DNA of 64,000 nucleotides from Afipia clevelandensis ATCC 49720. Its GTDB lineage: Bacteria; Pseudomonadota; Alphaproteobacteria; Rhizobiales; Xanthobacteraceae. The notes under the pieces are model-generated. The model saw only the letters and a list, made by a program, of their open reading frames with translations. It made no database searches and was not told the DNA's origin. The first letter of the stretch is position 1; every line of letters begins with the position of its first letter. This document shows, in pieces, positions 33,669-43,441 of this stretch. The DNA is taken from contig NZ_KB375281.1 in NCBI RefSeq assembly GCF_000336555.1, positions 3,603,440 through 3,667,439 of the forward strand. The letters run 5' to 3'. The position numbers and the translations under genes were made by a program.

Positions 33669-35222
33669 TCACGCCTGCGCCGGTGTCTTCTTCACCTTCG
33701 CCCAGTACTTGTCGCGCAGATGCCGTTTCACCAGCTTGCCGGTGGGGGTGCGCGGCAGTTCGGCTTCGAAATCCACGCTCTTCGGGCATTTGATCGGCGA
33801 CAGATGCTTGCGGCAAAATAAAATCAGCTCGGCCTCAAGCTCCTTGCCGGCGCGTGACATGTCGTGCGGCTGCACCACGGCCTTGACCTCTTCGCCCATT
33901 TCCTCGTTCGGAACGCCGAACACCGCGACATCGGCCACTGCAGGGTGGGAGATCAACACGTCCTCGGTCTCCTGCGGGTAGATATTCACGCCGCCGGAGA
34001 TGATCATGTAGGCCTTGCGGTCGGTGAGATAGAGGAAGCCGTCATTGTCGAGATAGCCGACATCGCCGAGGGTGGACCAGCCGCGGTCGTTATAGGCGCG
34101 CTGCGTCTTGTCGGTGTCGTTGTGATAGGCGAATTGCGGGCCTCCGGCGAAATACACGGTGCCGGTTTCACCGACGGGCAACTCAGTGCCGTCGTCGTCG
34201 AGAATCTTGATCTCGCCGACCACGGCGCGGCCGACGGTGCCGCGATGGGCCAGCCAGTCCTTCGATGTCGACACCGTGACGCCGTTGCCTTCGGAACCGG
34301 CGTAGTACTCGATCAGGATCGGCCCCCACCAGTCGATCATTTTGGCCTTGACGTCAGCGGGGCAGGGGGCAGCGGCATGAACCGCGCCCTTCAGTGTCGA
34401 GGTGTCGTATTTGGCGCGCACATCGTCCGGCAGCTTCAGCATCCGCACGAACATGGTCGGCACGAGTTGCGACTGCGTCACCTTGTGTTTCTCGACCAGC
34501 GCTAAAAATTCTTCCGCATCGAACGATTCCATGATCACCGACGTGCCGCCGAGCGCGCCGCACATCATGTTGAAGCGCAGCGGAGCCGCGTGGTAGAGCG
34601 GCGCCGGCGACAGATAAACGCTGGTTTCGTTCATGCCGCACATGGTCGAGCACAGCAGCTTGAGCAGCGGATTGGGCACCAGGATGGACGGCTCGGTCAG
34701 CGGGCGCTTGATGCCCTTGGGCCGGCCCGTGGTGCCGGACGAATACAGCATGTCGTAACCGGCGGCCTCGTCGGCGATCGGCGTGGCTGGCTGCGCCGCG
34801 AGCGCGTCGTCCCACGATTTGAAGCCGTCTGGCGCCGGTCCGGTGATGAAAAATTGTGTTTTGCTAGAGGCATTGCCGATGAGCGGCGCAATCGAGGGCA
34901 TGCATTTCGGTGTGGTGATGACGATCTTCGCGCCGCAATCCTTGACAATGTAGGCGATTTCGTCCGGCGTCAGATAGCGGCTGATCGCGGTGTAATAGAG
35001 CCCGCTGCGTTGTGCTGCCCAGCAGATTTCCATGAACGCGATGTTGTTTTCCATCAGCAGGGCGATGTGGTCGCCCTTCTTCAGGCCGAGCGACCGGAAC
35101 AGTTGCGCGCCCTGATTGGAGCGGCGGTCGAGTTCGCGATAGGTGATCGCCTCGCCGCTGCCCGCCATTTGGTAGGCTATCTTGTCCGGCGTCGACTGGG
35201 CGTGAATCGATGGATGAGACAT
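33669..35222 (-). CDS. Acyl-CoA synthetase (AMP-binding, FadD/CaiC-like)
   Basis: A 517-residue AMP-forming ligase activating a carboxylic acid to its CoA ester. ATP motif YSSGTTGRPKGIKRPLTEP; STLGDVGYLDNDGFLYLTDR with the conserved Asp and Arg; C-terminal ISGGVNIYPQETEDVL and the catalytic lysine in RTPTGKLVKRHL. The length and shape fit medium or bulky-chain acyl ligases. It is transcribed with the thiolase gene just upstream (150 bp apart) and away from the TetR gene, so it is probably part of the same regulated catabolic block. Confidence 0.9.
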   Translation of the reverse strand: MSHPSIHAQSTPDKIAYQMAGSGEAITYRELDRRSNQGAQLFRSLGLKKGDHIALLMENNIAFMEICWAAQRSGLYYTAISRYLTPDEIAYIVKDCGAKIVITTPKCMPSIAPLIGNASSKTQFFITGPAPDGFKSWDDALAAQPATPIADEAAGYDMLYSSGTTGRPKGIKRPLTEPSILVPNPLLKLLCSTMCGMNETSVYLSPAPLYHAAPLRFNMMCGALGGTSVIMESFDAEEFLALVEKHKVTQSQLVPTMFVRMLKLPDDVRAKYDTSTLKGAVHAAAPCPADVKAKMIDWWGPILIEYYAGSEGNGVTVSTSKDWLAHRGTVGRAVVGEIKILDDDGTELPVGETGTVYFAGGPQFAYHNDTDKTQRAYNDRGWSTLGDVGYLDNDGFLYLTDRKAYMIISGGVNIYPQETEDVLISHPAVADVAVFGVPNEEMGEEVKAVVQPHDMSRAGKELEAELILFCRKHLSPIKCPKSVDFEAELPRTPTGKLVKRHLRDKYWAKVKKTPAQA

Positions 35223-35372
35223 GGTGTTCCCTTGGCGCTCCCTGGGCGTTCCCTCTGGTCACGATGCTCCGGCGGCTTGTGCCGCTCGTCTGAGCCTTGA
35301 AATGCGCGGCGAATGCTTTGCCGGCATGAAAAAGGGCGGGTGATCAACCCGCCCTTCAAAGTCGCTGTTTTC

Positions 35373-36545
<1,173 letters not shown>

Positions 36546-36682
36546 GGGGGTGCTCCCTGTTGGATTGTTATCGGTTGGGCGCGATTAAAGGCGCGGTGCG
36601 AGATTTAGTCAATCGGTCAATTAACTCTTGAGCGCGGGCCGATCATCGGGTTAGCTGTGGGCTCCCGTTTTCCGAGACCTGT

Positions 36683-37402
36683 ATGCCAGCCACGACCGCC
36701 AAAGCGCCGCGCCGTTCCCCGTCGAAGCCGGTTCCTGAAAAGGAAGCGGCGCCGATGAACGCGACCGCCGCGAAACTTCTCGTGGCGGCGGGCGATCTGA
36801 TGATCGAGCGCAACACCACGGATGTCTCCTTGAGCGAGATCGCACAGAAGTCCGGCGTGAACGCGGCGCTGGTGAAATATCATTTCGGCAACAAGGACGG
36901 CCTCTTGCTGGCTCTTCTGGCGCGCGATGCTGCCGCCGAGATGAAAAATCTCGCCTTCGTGCTCGATCAGCCGATCTCGCCCACGGAGAAAATGCGCCGG
37001 CACATCGCGGGCATCATCAATGCCTATTACCGCGTGCCCTATCTGAGCCGGTTGATCCATCTGCTGCTACATCAGGGCAGCGAGGCGACGTCCAGGGAAG
37101 TCCATCGCTTTTTTATCGACCCGCTGTTCGGTTTTGTGCGCGGCCTGCTTGAGCAGGGCGTCGCGGCGGGCGAATTCCGCAAGGTCGATCCGGCGCTGTT
37201 TTACATCAGCCTGAATGGCGCCTGCGACAATCTGTTCTATGGCCGTCAAATGAACGCGCGGTTTCTCGGCAATGCCGGAATCACCGATGAGGTACGGCGT
37301 CAGTACATCAGGCATATGACCACGCTGTTCCTCGGCGGCTTGCTGACCGACAAGGCTGCCATGCCTTCGGATACGGAGAGATTACCGGCGGCCAAGGCAT
37401 GA
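36683..37402 (+). CDS. TetR/AcrR-family transcriptional regulator
   Basis: A 239-residue TetR repressor: a basic unstructured N-terminus (about 24 residues), the helix-turn-helix (ATAAKLLVAAGDLMIERNTT, VSLSEIAQKSGVNAALVKYH), then the marker FGNKDGLLLALL and a helical ligand domain. It resembles regulators of acyl-CoA catabolism. It lies between the divergent thiolase-ligase pair and the racemase-SDR-crotonase operon, so it probably represses both, with a CoA ester as inducer. The spacer contains GTCAATCGGTCAATTAAC, a possible operator. Confidence 0.88.
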   Translation: MPATTAKAPRRSPSKPVPEKEAAPMNATAAKLLVAAGDLMIERNTTDVSLSEIAQKSGVNAALVKYHFGNKDGLLLALLARDAAAEMKNLAFVLDQPISPTEKMRRHIAGIINAYYRVPYLSRLIHLLLHQGSEATSREVHRFFIDPLFGFVRGLLEQGVAAGEFRKVDPALFYISLNGACDNLFYGRQMNARFLGNAGITDEVRRQYIRHMTTLFLGGLLTDKAAMPSDTERLPAAKA

Positions 37403-37491
37403 TAACACTGCACTAGAATAACAAGCGCGTCCGGCCTCGAAGCAAAATGGACGCGCCGATAACAAGAAGACGTTGAGTCTGGGAGAAGCGT

Positions 37492-38616
37492 ATGACGGAG
37501 CGTTCGGCTGCAACGGGACCCTTGCGCGGTGTGCGCGTCGTTGAATTCGCCGGCATCGGGCCTGGCCCGTTCGCCTCGATGCTGCTGTCCGACATGGGTG
37601 CGGATGTGGTGTCGATCGCGCGGCCACGGCAAGGCAAGCGCGATGTTCGCGACTTCGTCAATCGCGGCCGCCGTGTCATCGAGCTCGATCTGAAGAACCC
37701 GGCCGATATCGCCAAGGCGCTCGACCTGATCGGCGCAGCCGATGTGCTGATCGAGGGGTTTCGTCCGCAGGTGATGGAGCGTCTCGGCCTCGGCCCGGAT
37801 GTCGTGCTCAAGCGCAATCCGAAGCTGGTGTATGGCCGCATGACCGGCTGGGGCCAGGAAGGCCCGCTGGCGCAGGCCGCGGGGCATGACATCAATTACA
37901 TCGCCATCACCGGGGCGCTGGATTCGTTCCGCGCGGCCAATGGCGAAACCGTTTCGCCGCTCAACCTGGTCGGCGACTATGGCGGCGGCGCGCTTTATCT
38001 CGTTGTCGGCGTGCTCGCGGCGGTGATCGAGGCGCGCACCTCGGGCAAGGGGCAGGTGGTCGATGCCGCGATGTGCGACGGCGTCTCCAGCATGCTCACC
38101 ATGTTCCACAGCATGAAGGCGACCGGACGCTGGACCGATCAGCCGCGCACCAATCTGCTCGACGGCGGCGCGCCGTTCTACCGCACCTATCAGTGCAAGG
38201 ACGGCGGCTTCATGGCCATCGGCGCACTGGAGCCGCAGTTCTATGCCGAACTGCGCCAGCTCGCCGGCCTGAGCGAGGATTGCTACGACGCCCAGATGGA
38301 CAAGGCCGGCTGGCCCAACCTGCATGAGAAGATGACGGCGCTGTTCAAGACCAGAACGCGCGATGAATGGGCGGCGCTTCTCGAAGGCTCCGACGCCTGC
38401 GCCGCCGCCGTGCGTGGACTGTTCGATGCGCCGAACCATCCGCACCTCGCCGCGCGCAAGACCTTCGTCACCGTCGATGGCCATGTGCAGCCTGCGCCTG
38501 CGCCGCGTTTTTCGCGCACGCCATCCAACATTCAGGGATCCCCGGCGGTGCCGCCGGTCGATGCCGCCGACATACTTTCGCAGTGGTCGCAACCGGCCGC
38601 CGCGAAGGCCTCCTGA
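37492..38616 (+). CDS. Alpha-methylacyl-CoA racemase (CaiB/BaiF family III CoA-transferase fold)
   Basis: A 374-residue enzyme of the family III CoA-transferase fold. It matches alpha-methylacyl-CoA racemase better than a transferase: the racemase catalytic histidine and aspartate are both visible, His132 in AAGHDINYIAITGALDSF and Asp162 in LNLVGDYGGGALYLVVGVLA. Such enzymes convert (R)- to (S)-2-methylacyl-CoA so that acyl-CoA dehydrogenases can act, e.g. on isoprenoid or steroid side chains. The start ATG 37492 has a GGGAGAA site. It is the first gene of an eight-gene same-strand run. Confidence 0.88.
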   Translation: MTERSAATGPLRGVRVVEFAGIGPGPFASMLLSDMGADVVSIARPRQGKRDVRDFVNRGRRVIELDLKNPADIAKALDLIGAADVLIEGFRPQVMERLGLGPDVVLKRNPKLVYGRMTGWGQEGPLAQAAGHDINYIAITGALDSFRAANGETVSPLNLVGDYGGGALYLVVGVLAAVIEARTSGKGQVVDAAMCDGVSSMLTMFHSMKATGRWTDQPRTNLLDGGAPFYRTYQCKDGGFMAIGALEPQFYAELRQLAGLSEDCYDAQMDKAGWPNLHEKMTALFKTRTRDEWAALLEGSDACAAAVRGLFDAPNHPHLAARKTFVTVDGHVQPAPAPRFSRTPSNIQGSPAVPPVDAADILSQWSQPAAAKAS

Positions 38617-38665
38617 CGTCATCACGACTTAAACAGCATTTCACTCCAAAGCAGGAAAACCACGT

Positions 38666-39424
38666 ATGCAGCTCAAGGATGTTTCGGTTCTCATCACCGG
38701 CGGCGGTTCGGGTCTCGGCGCGGCGACAGCGCGCGCGATGGCCGCGAAGGGCGCCAAGGTTGCCGTGATCGACATGAACAAGGATGGCGCCGAAGCGGTC
38801 GCCAAGGAGATCAACGGCCTCGCGCTGGTCGGCGATATTTCCGAGGAAGCGCCGGTCAAGGAGGCGATTGCCAAGGCGGAAGCCGCTCACGGCACCATCC
38901 GCGTGCTGGTGAACTGCGCCGGCATCGGCGGCGCGGTGAAGACCGTCAGCAAGAACGGCGCCTATCCGCTCGATCACTTCACGCGCATCATCAAGGTCAA
39001 CCTGATCGGCACTTTCAACTGCATCCGTCTTGTGGCCGAGCGCATGCAGTCCGCGCCGACCATCGGTGAGGAGCGCGGCGTGTTCATCAACACCGCCAGC
39101 GTCGCCGCGTTCGACGGCCAGATCGGCCAGGCGGCCTATTCGGCCTCGAAGGGCGGCATTGTCGGCCTCACCCTGCCGGTGGCGCGCGATCTCGCCTCGC
39201 TCAACATCCGCGTCATGACCATCGCGCCGGGCCTGTTCCTGACCCCGCTGCTGATGGGCCTGTCCGAAGAGGCCCGCAAGAGCCTCGGCGCGCAGGTGCC
39301 GCATCCGGCCCGCCTCGGCGATCCGGGCGAATACGCGCAACTCGCCGTCGCCATTGTGGAGAATCCGATGCTGAACGGCGAAACGATCCGCCTCGACGGC
39401 GCGATCCGCATGGCGCCCCGGTAG
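38666..39424 (+). CDS. SDR-family 3-hydroxyacyl-CoA dehydrogenase (HSD10-like)
   Basis: A 252-residue short-chain dehydrogenase. NAD-binding motif [12 protein letters not shown] (residues 11-22), NAG-like motif NCAGIGG, catalytic Ser in [11 protein letters not shown] and Tyr158/Lys162 in YSASKGG. The sequence resembles type II 3-hydroxyacyl-CoA dehydrogenase (17beta-HSD type 10), which oxidises 3-hydroxy(-2-methyl)acyl-CoA to the ketoacyl-CoA. That fits its position between racemase and crotonase genes. It ends 4 bp before the next start codon. Confidence 0.92.
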   Translation: MQLKDVSVLITGGGSGLGAATARAMAAKGAKVAVIDMNKDGAEAVAKEINGLALVGDISEEAPVKEAIAKAEAAHGTIRVLVNCAGIGGAVKTVSKNGAYPLDHFTRIIKVNLIGTFNCIRLVAERMQSAPTIGEERGVFINTASVAAFDGQIGQAAYSASKGGIVGLTLPVARDLASLNIRVMTIAPGLFLTPLLMGLSEEARKSLGAQVPHPARLGDPGEYAQLAVAIVENPMLNGETIRLDGAIRMAPR

Positions 39425-39428
39425 CGCG

Positions 39429-40238
39429 ATGACCGCAACGCCTCTGATTGTCGAGCACATCGACGGTGTGGACTGGGTGACACTCAATCGCCCGGACAGC
39501 CTGAACGCGCTCGACGATCAGATGATCGACGCGCTCAATCAGTATTTCGGAGATCTGGCGCGCAATTCGCGCACCCGGATCGTGGTGCTGAAAGGTTCGG
39601 GGCGGGCGTTCTGCGCCGGACTCGATCTGAAGGAAGCGATGAGCCGGCGGCCGCCCAATGCGCCGCCGCCGAGCGTCGCCGACGCGCTGGATCACCAGCG
39701 CTCCATTGCAGACATCGTGATGCTGATGCGGCGCTGCCCGCAGCCGATCATCGCGCTGGTTCAGGGCGCGGCCTCCGGCGGCGGGTTCGCGCTGGCGCTT
39801 GCTGCGGATATCCGCATTGCCGCGAAATCGGCGCGGATGAACTGCGCCTTCATCCGGCTCGGCCTCGGCGGCTGCGACATCGGCACCAGTTATTTCCTGC
39901 CGCGTCTTGTCGGCGTGTCGGTGGCATCTGAACTGATCCTGACCGGACGCTTCATTCATGCGGAGCGCGCGCATGCGGTCGGTCTCGTGTCGGAGGTCGT
40001 TGAGGACGGCGAGCTTGATGCGGCTGCCGCGCCTTATGTCGAATCCATGCTGGCGGCATCGCCGCTCGGTCTGCGGCTCTCCAAAGAGTGCCTCAATATG
40101 AGCGTCGATGCGTCTTCCATTGAAGCGGTGATCGCGATGGAGGACCGCAATCAGGTTCTCACCTCGCGGTCCGAGGATTTCAAGGAAGGCGTGCGCGCCT
40201 TTCTGGAGAAGAGGAAGCCGGTCTACCGCAACGCTTGA
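39429..40238 (+). CDS. Enoyl-CoA hydratase/isomerase (crotonase family)
   Basis: A 269-residue crotonase-fold enzyme. It has TLNRPDSLNALDDQMIDALN, the oxyanion motif KGSGRAFCAGLDLKEAMSRR and IALVQGAASGGGFALALAAD. The segment RLGLGGCDIGTSYFLPRL lies where hydratase glutamates normally sit; Asp occupies one of those places, as in several specialised crotonases. Its probable role is hydration or isomerisation of the enoyl-CoA in the cluster's beta-oxidation. It starts 4 bp after the SDR gene, and its stop is followed closely by the ligase gene. Confidence 0.9.
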   Translation: MTATPLIVEHIDGVDWVTLNRPDSLNALDDQMIDALNQYFGDLARNSRTRIVVLKGSGRAFCAGLDLKEAMSRRPPNAPPPSVADALDHQRSIADIVMLMRRCPQPIIALVQGAASGGGFALALAADIRIAAKSARMNCAFIRLGLGGCDIGTSYFLPRLVGVSVASELILTGRFIHAERAHAVGLVSEVVEDGELDAAAAPYVESMLAASPLGLRLSKECLNMSVDASSIEAVIAMEDRNQVLTSRSEDFKEGVRAFLEKRKPVYRNA

Positions 40239-40288
40239 GTTGCGCACCAAACAGAAGGCCCGCAAGAGGCCGCAACGGGAGAAACCAG

Positions 40289-42163
40289 GTGAACGTGCAT
40301 TCGTCGGCAGGACTTGCGAAGCCTCCATTCCGGAAGATCGAGTGGCTGCCGCGCGACATCGCGGTGGAGCGCCGCGACGATGGCGTGATCGTGATCAAGT
40401 CTCGCACACCGCTCGATGCCTATGGGCCGCATATTCCGGCCTCGCTGGCGAAGTGGGCTTTGGAGCGTCCCGATCACACCTGGCTGGCGCAGCGCCGCGG
40501 TCCCGAGCGGCAGTGGCGCAAGGTGTCCTATGGCGAAGCCAAGCGGACTGTCGATGCGCTGACGCAGGCGCTGCTCGACATGAATGTGCCGGAAGGCCGG
40601 CCGATTGCGATTCTCAGCGGCAACTCGCTCGAACACGCGCTGATGACGCAGGCCGCGATGCAGGCGCGGATTCCGGCGGCCCCGGTCTCGCCGGCCTATT
40701 CGCTGATGAGTCAGGATCACGCCAAGCTGAAGTATCTTTTCAATCTGGTGAAGCCTGCCGTTGTGATGGTGCAGGATGGCCCGGCCTTCGAGAAGGCGCT
40801 GGCCGCGCTCGATCTGAATGGCATCACGGTCATTCACGTTGATCGTGCGCCCGCGAATATCAAGAGCGTTGCCTATGCCGATCTCGCCGCGAACAAAGTC
40901 ACCCCGGCGGTCGAGGCCTCGATTGCGAAAATCACGCCGGACACCGTCGGCAAGCTGCTGTTCACCTCCGGCTCGACCGGAATGCCGAAAGCCGTCATCA
41001 ACACCCAGAAGATGATGTGCGCCAATGCCAGGATGATGATGCAGGTGCGTCCGCGTCCGCCCGGTCCGTCGGAGGCGATCTATCTCGACTGGATGCCGTG
41101 GAATCACACCATGGGCGGCAACGCGCTGTTCAATCCGGTGCTGGTGGAGGGCGGCACGCTTTACATCGACGATGGCCGTCCGCTGCCCGGCATGATCGAG
41201 GAGACATTGCGCAATCTGTGCGAAATCTCGCCGACCTATTACGCCAACGTCCCGGCGGGCTATGCGGCGCTGGCGGCGGCGATGGAAAAGGACGATGCGC
41301 TGTGCCGGAATTTTTTCAAGAATCTCGGCCTGATCGCCTATGGCGGCGCGCGCCTGCCTGACGATCTCTATGAGCGCGTGCAGGCGCTGGCAGTGCGCGC
41401 CACCGGTGAGCGCATTGTGTTCTACACCGGCTGGGGCTCGACCGAGACCGCGCCGACATCGACCGGCACTTACTGGGACACCGAGCGCGTCGGCCTGATC
41501 GGCCTGCCGTTCCCCGGCGTCGAACTGAAGATGGTGCCTGCGGGAGCGCAGTACGAATTGCGCCTGCGCGGCGTCAACGTCACGCCGGGTTATTACGGCC
41601 AGCCTGAACTGACGGAAAAAGCGTTCGACGAAGAAGGTTTCTATTGCATCGGCGATGCGGGCGTATTCGTCGATCCGGAAGATCCGTCAAAGGGCCTGAT
41701 CTTCTCCGGCCGTGTGGTGGAGGACTTCAAGCTGACCACCGGCACGTTCGTTCTGGTCGGCTCGCTGCGCACCGATGCGATTGCCGCTGCTTCGCCTGTC
41801 GTTCAGGATGCATTGGTCGCGGGACAGGATCGTCCCTTCATCGGGTTGCTGGCCTGGCCGAACCTCGATGCCTGCCGCCGCCTGATCGGCGACATGGAGG
41901 CATCGCTGGAGACGGTGGTGAACCATCCGAAAGTGCGCGCGCACTTCCGCGACGGCTTGATGGCGCACAACAAGGCGGTCAACGGCGTCAGCAGCATGAA
42001 AATCGCGCGTGCGATGCTGATGGTGGAGCCGCCGTCCATCGACGGCAACGAACTCACCGACAAGGGATATATCAACCAGCGCGCGGGCCTCGAGCGCCGC
42101 GCCGCGCTGGTGGAGCAGCTTTATGCAGACCAGCCGGGGCCGGACGTGATTGTGCTGGATTGA
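40289..42163 (+). CDS. Feruloyl-CoA synthase-like acyl-CoA ligase
   Basis: A 624-residue AMP-forming ligase of the feruloyl-CoA synthase type. It has ILSGNSLEHALMTQAAMQA, PVSPAYSLMSQDHAKLKYLF, the ATP motif FTSGSTGMPKAVINTQKMM, FYTGWGSTETAPTSTGTYW and the C-terminal family end GNELTDKGYINQRAGLERRA, whose Lys is catalytic. Fcs activates ferulate or coumarate; the exact acid here is unknown. The start GTG 40289 has GGGAG 7 nt upstream; an in-frame TTG at 40235 overlaps the crotonase end. A second ligase in the same block suggests two entry points. Confidence 0.87.
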   Translation: MNVHSSAGLAKPPFRKIEWLPRDIAVERRDDGVIVIKSRTPLDAYGPHIPASLAKWALERPDHTWLAQRRGPERQWRKVSYGEAKRTVDALTQALLDMNVPEGRPIAILSGNSLEHALMTQAAMQARIPAAPVSPAYSLMSQDHAKLKYLFNLVKPAVVMVQDGPAFEKALAALDLNGITVIHVDRAPANIKSVAYADLAANKVTPAVEASIAKITPDTVGKLLFTSGSTGMPKAVINTQKMMCANARMMMQVRPRPPGPSEAIYLDWMPWNHTMGGNALFNPVLVEGGTLYIDDGRPLPGMIEETLRNLCEISPTYYANVPAGYAALAAAMEKDDALCRNFFKNLGLIAYGGARLPDDLYERVQALAVRATGERIVFYTGWGSTETAPTSTGTYWDTERVGLIGLPFPGVELKMVPAGAQYELRLRGVNVTPGYYGQPELTEKAFDEEGFYCIGDAGVFVDPEDPSKGLIFSGRVVEDFKLTTGTFVLVGSLRTDAIAAASPVVQDALVAGQDRPFIGLLAWPNLDACRRLIGDMEASLETVVNHPKVRAHFRDGLMAHNKAVNGVSSMKIARAMLMVEPPSIDGNELTDKGYINQRAGLERRAALVEQLYADQPGPDVIVLD

Positions 42164-42176
42164 AATTGATTTTGAC

Positions 42177-42258
42177 CGTCATTGCGAGCGAAGCGAAGCA
42201 ATCCATTTTTTAAGATAGCAAGCTGGATTGCTTCGTCGCTTCGCTCCTCGCAATGACG
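42177..42258. repeat. Dispersed palindromic repeat, family A
   Basis: CGTCATTGCGAGCGAAGCGA with AAGCAATCCA, and GGATTGCTTCGTCGCTTCGC with CTCGCAATGACG. Unlike most copies it lies inside an apparent operon, between the ligase and acyl-CoA dehydrogenase genes, and may affect their relative expression. Confidence 0.8.
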
Positions 42259-42299
42259 ACCGTGATGTGAATGAACGTGAACGAGAAAAGGCGTGATCT

Positions 42300-43427
42300 A
42301 TGAACTTTGAATTCTCGGAAGACCAGAAGCAGTTGCGCGATCAGGCGCGGCGGTATCTTGCGGAACATTCGCCGCCGAAGGCAGTGCGCGCCGTGCTGGA
42401 AGGCAAGGCGCCCTATGACAAGGCGTTGTGGAAGGGTCTTGCCGAGATGGGCTTTCTCGGTGTCGCGATCCCGGAGGAATTCGGCGGCGCGGGCGCGGGA
42501 CATCTTGAGCTTTGCGTCATTGCCGAGGAGATCGGCCGCTCGCTCGCGCCGGTGCCGTTCTCGTCCACGATCTATCTTGCCGCCGAGGCGCTGATGCTGG
42601 CGGGCAGCGATGCGCAGAAGGCGAAGTGGTTGCCGAAGATCGCCTCCGGCGAAGCCATCGGCACGCTGGCGCTGTTCGAGGGCGTCGGCAATCCCTCGCA
42701 CAAGGCGATCAAGGTTTCGGCCGCGCAGGGCGCGATCTCGGGCACCAAGATGCCGGTGGCTGACGGCGCGATTGCCGATTTCGCCGTCGTTGCCGCGCGC
42801 ACCGGATCGACCGGTCGCGAAGCCGATATCGGCCTGTTCATTGTCGATCTCAACGGCGAGGGCGTGACGCGCAAGGCGCTGTCCAATCTCGATCAGGCGC
42901 ACGGCCAGGCCGGGATCACCTTCGACCGCGCCAAGGCCGAACCGCTGGGCGCGGTAGGCGAAGGCTGGAGCATCCTGACCCGCGTGCTGGACCGCGCCGC
43001 GGTGCTGACGGCTTTCGAGCAGGTTGGCGGCGCCGACCGCGCGCTGGAAATGGGCCGCGACTACGCTCTCGACCGCATCGCCTTCGGGCGCCCGATCGGA
43101 TCGTTCCAGGCGGTGAAGCACATCCTCGCGGACATGTATGTGTCGGCGACGCTGGCGCGCTCCAATTGCTACTATGGCGCATGGGCGCTTTCGACCGACG
43201 CGGCGGAGTTGCCGGAAGCGGCGGCGACCGCGCGGATCAGCGCAACACAGGCGTTCCAGCACTGCGCCAAGAACAATATTCAGGTGCATGGCGGCATGGG
43301 CTTCACCTGGGAATTCGACTGCCATCTCTATTACCGGCGCGCCAATGTGCTCGCGCTTACCCTCGGAAGCGCGACCTACTGGGAGAACCAGTTGATCGAC
43401 CGCCTGCGCTTCAAGAACGCGTCTTAA
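42300..43427 (+). CDS. Acyl-CoA dehydrogenase, small/non-catalytic-type subunit
   Basis: A 375-residue acyl-CoA dehydrogenase fold protein: MNFEFSEDQKQLRDQARRYL, LGVAIPEEFGGAGAGHLELC, IQVHGGMGFTWEFDCHLYYR. The usual C-terminal EGT flavin/catalytic motif is missing (LTLGSATYWENQL instead). At the alternative base position of isovaleryl-type enzymes it has Asp (VLDRAAVL). Such changes are typical of one subunit of heteromeric acyl-CoA dehydrogenases, as in actinobacterial steroid FadE pairs. It is followed 14 bp later by the larger partner. Confidence 0.9.
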   Translation: MNFEFSEDQKQLRDQARRYLAEHSPPKAVRAVLEGKAPYDKALWKGLAEMGFLGVAIPEEFGGAGAGHLELCVIAEEIGRSLAPVPFSSTIYLAAEALMLAGSDAQKAKWLPKIASGEAIGTLALFEGVGNPSHKAIKVSAAQGAISGTKMPVADGAIADFAVVAARTGSTGREADIGLFIVDLNGEGVTRKALSNLDQAHGQAGITFDRAKAEPLGAVGEGWSILTRVLDRAAVLTAFEQVGGADRALEMGRDYALDRIAFGRPIGSFQAVKHILADMYVSATLARSNCYYGAWALSTDAAELPEAAATARISATQAFQHCAKNNIQVHGGMGFTWEFDCHLYYRRANVLALTLGSATYWENQLIDRLRFKNAS

Positions 43428-43441
43428 CAAGGATCATTCAC

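Noticed and set aside
43166..43441. N-terminal extension of the large acyl-CoA dehydrogenase
   Set aside because: It overlaps the end of the small-subunit gene in another frame; the family N-terminus begins at 43442.
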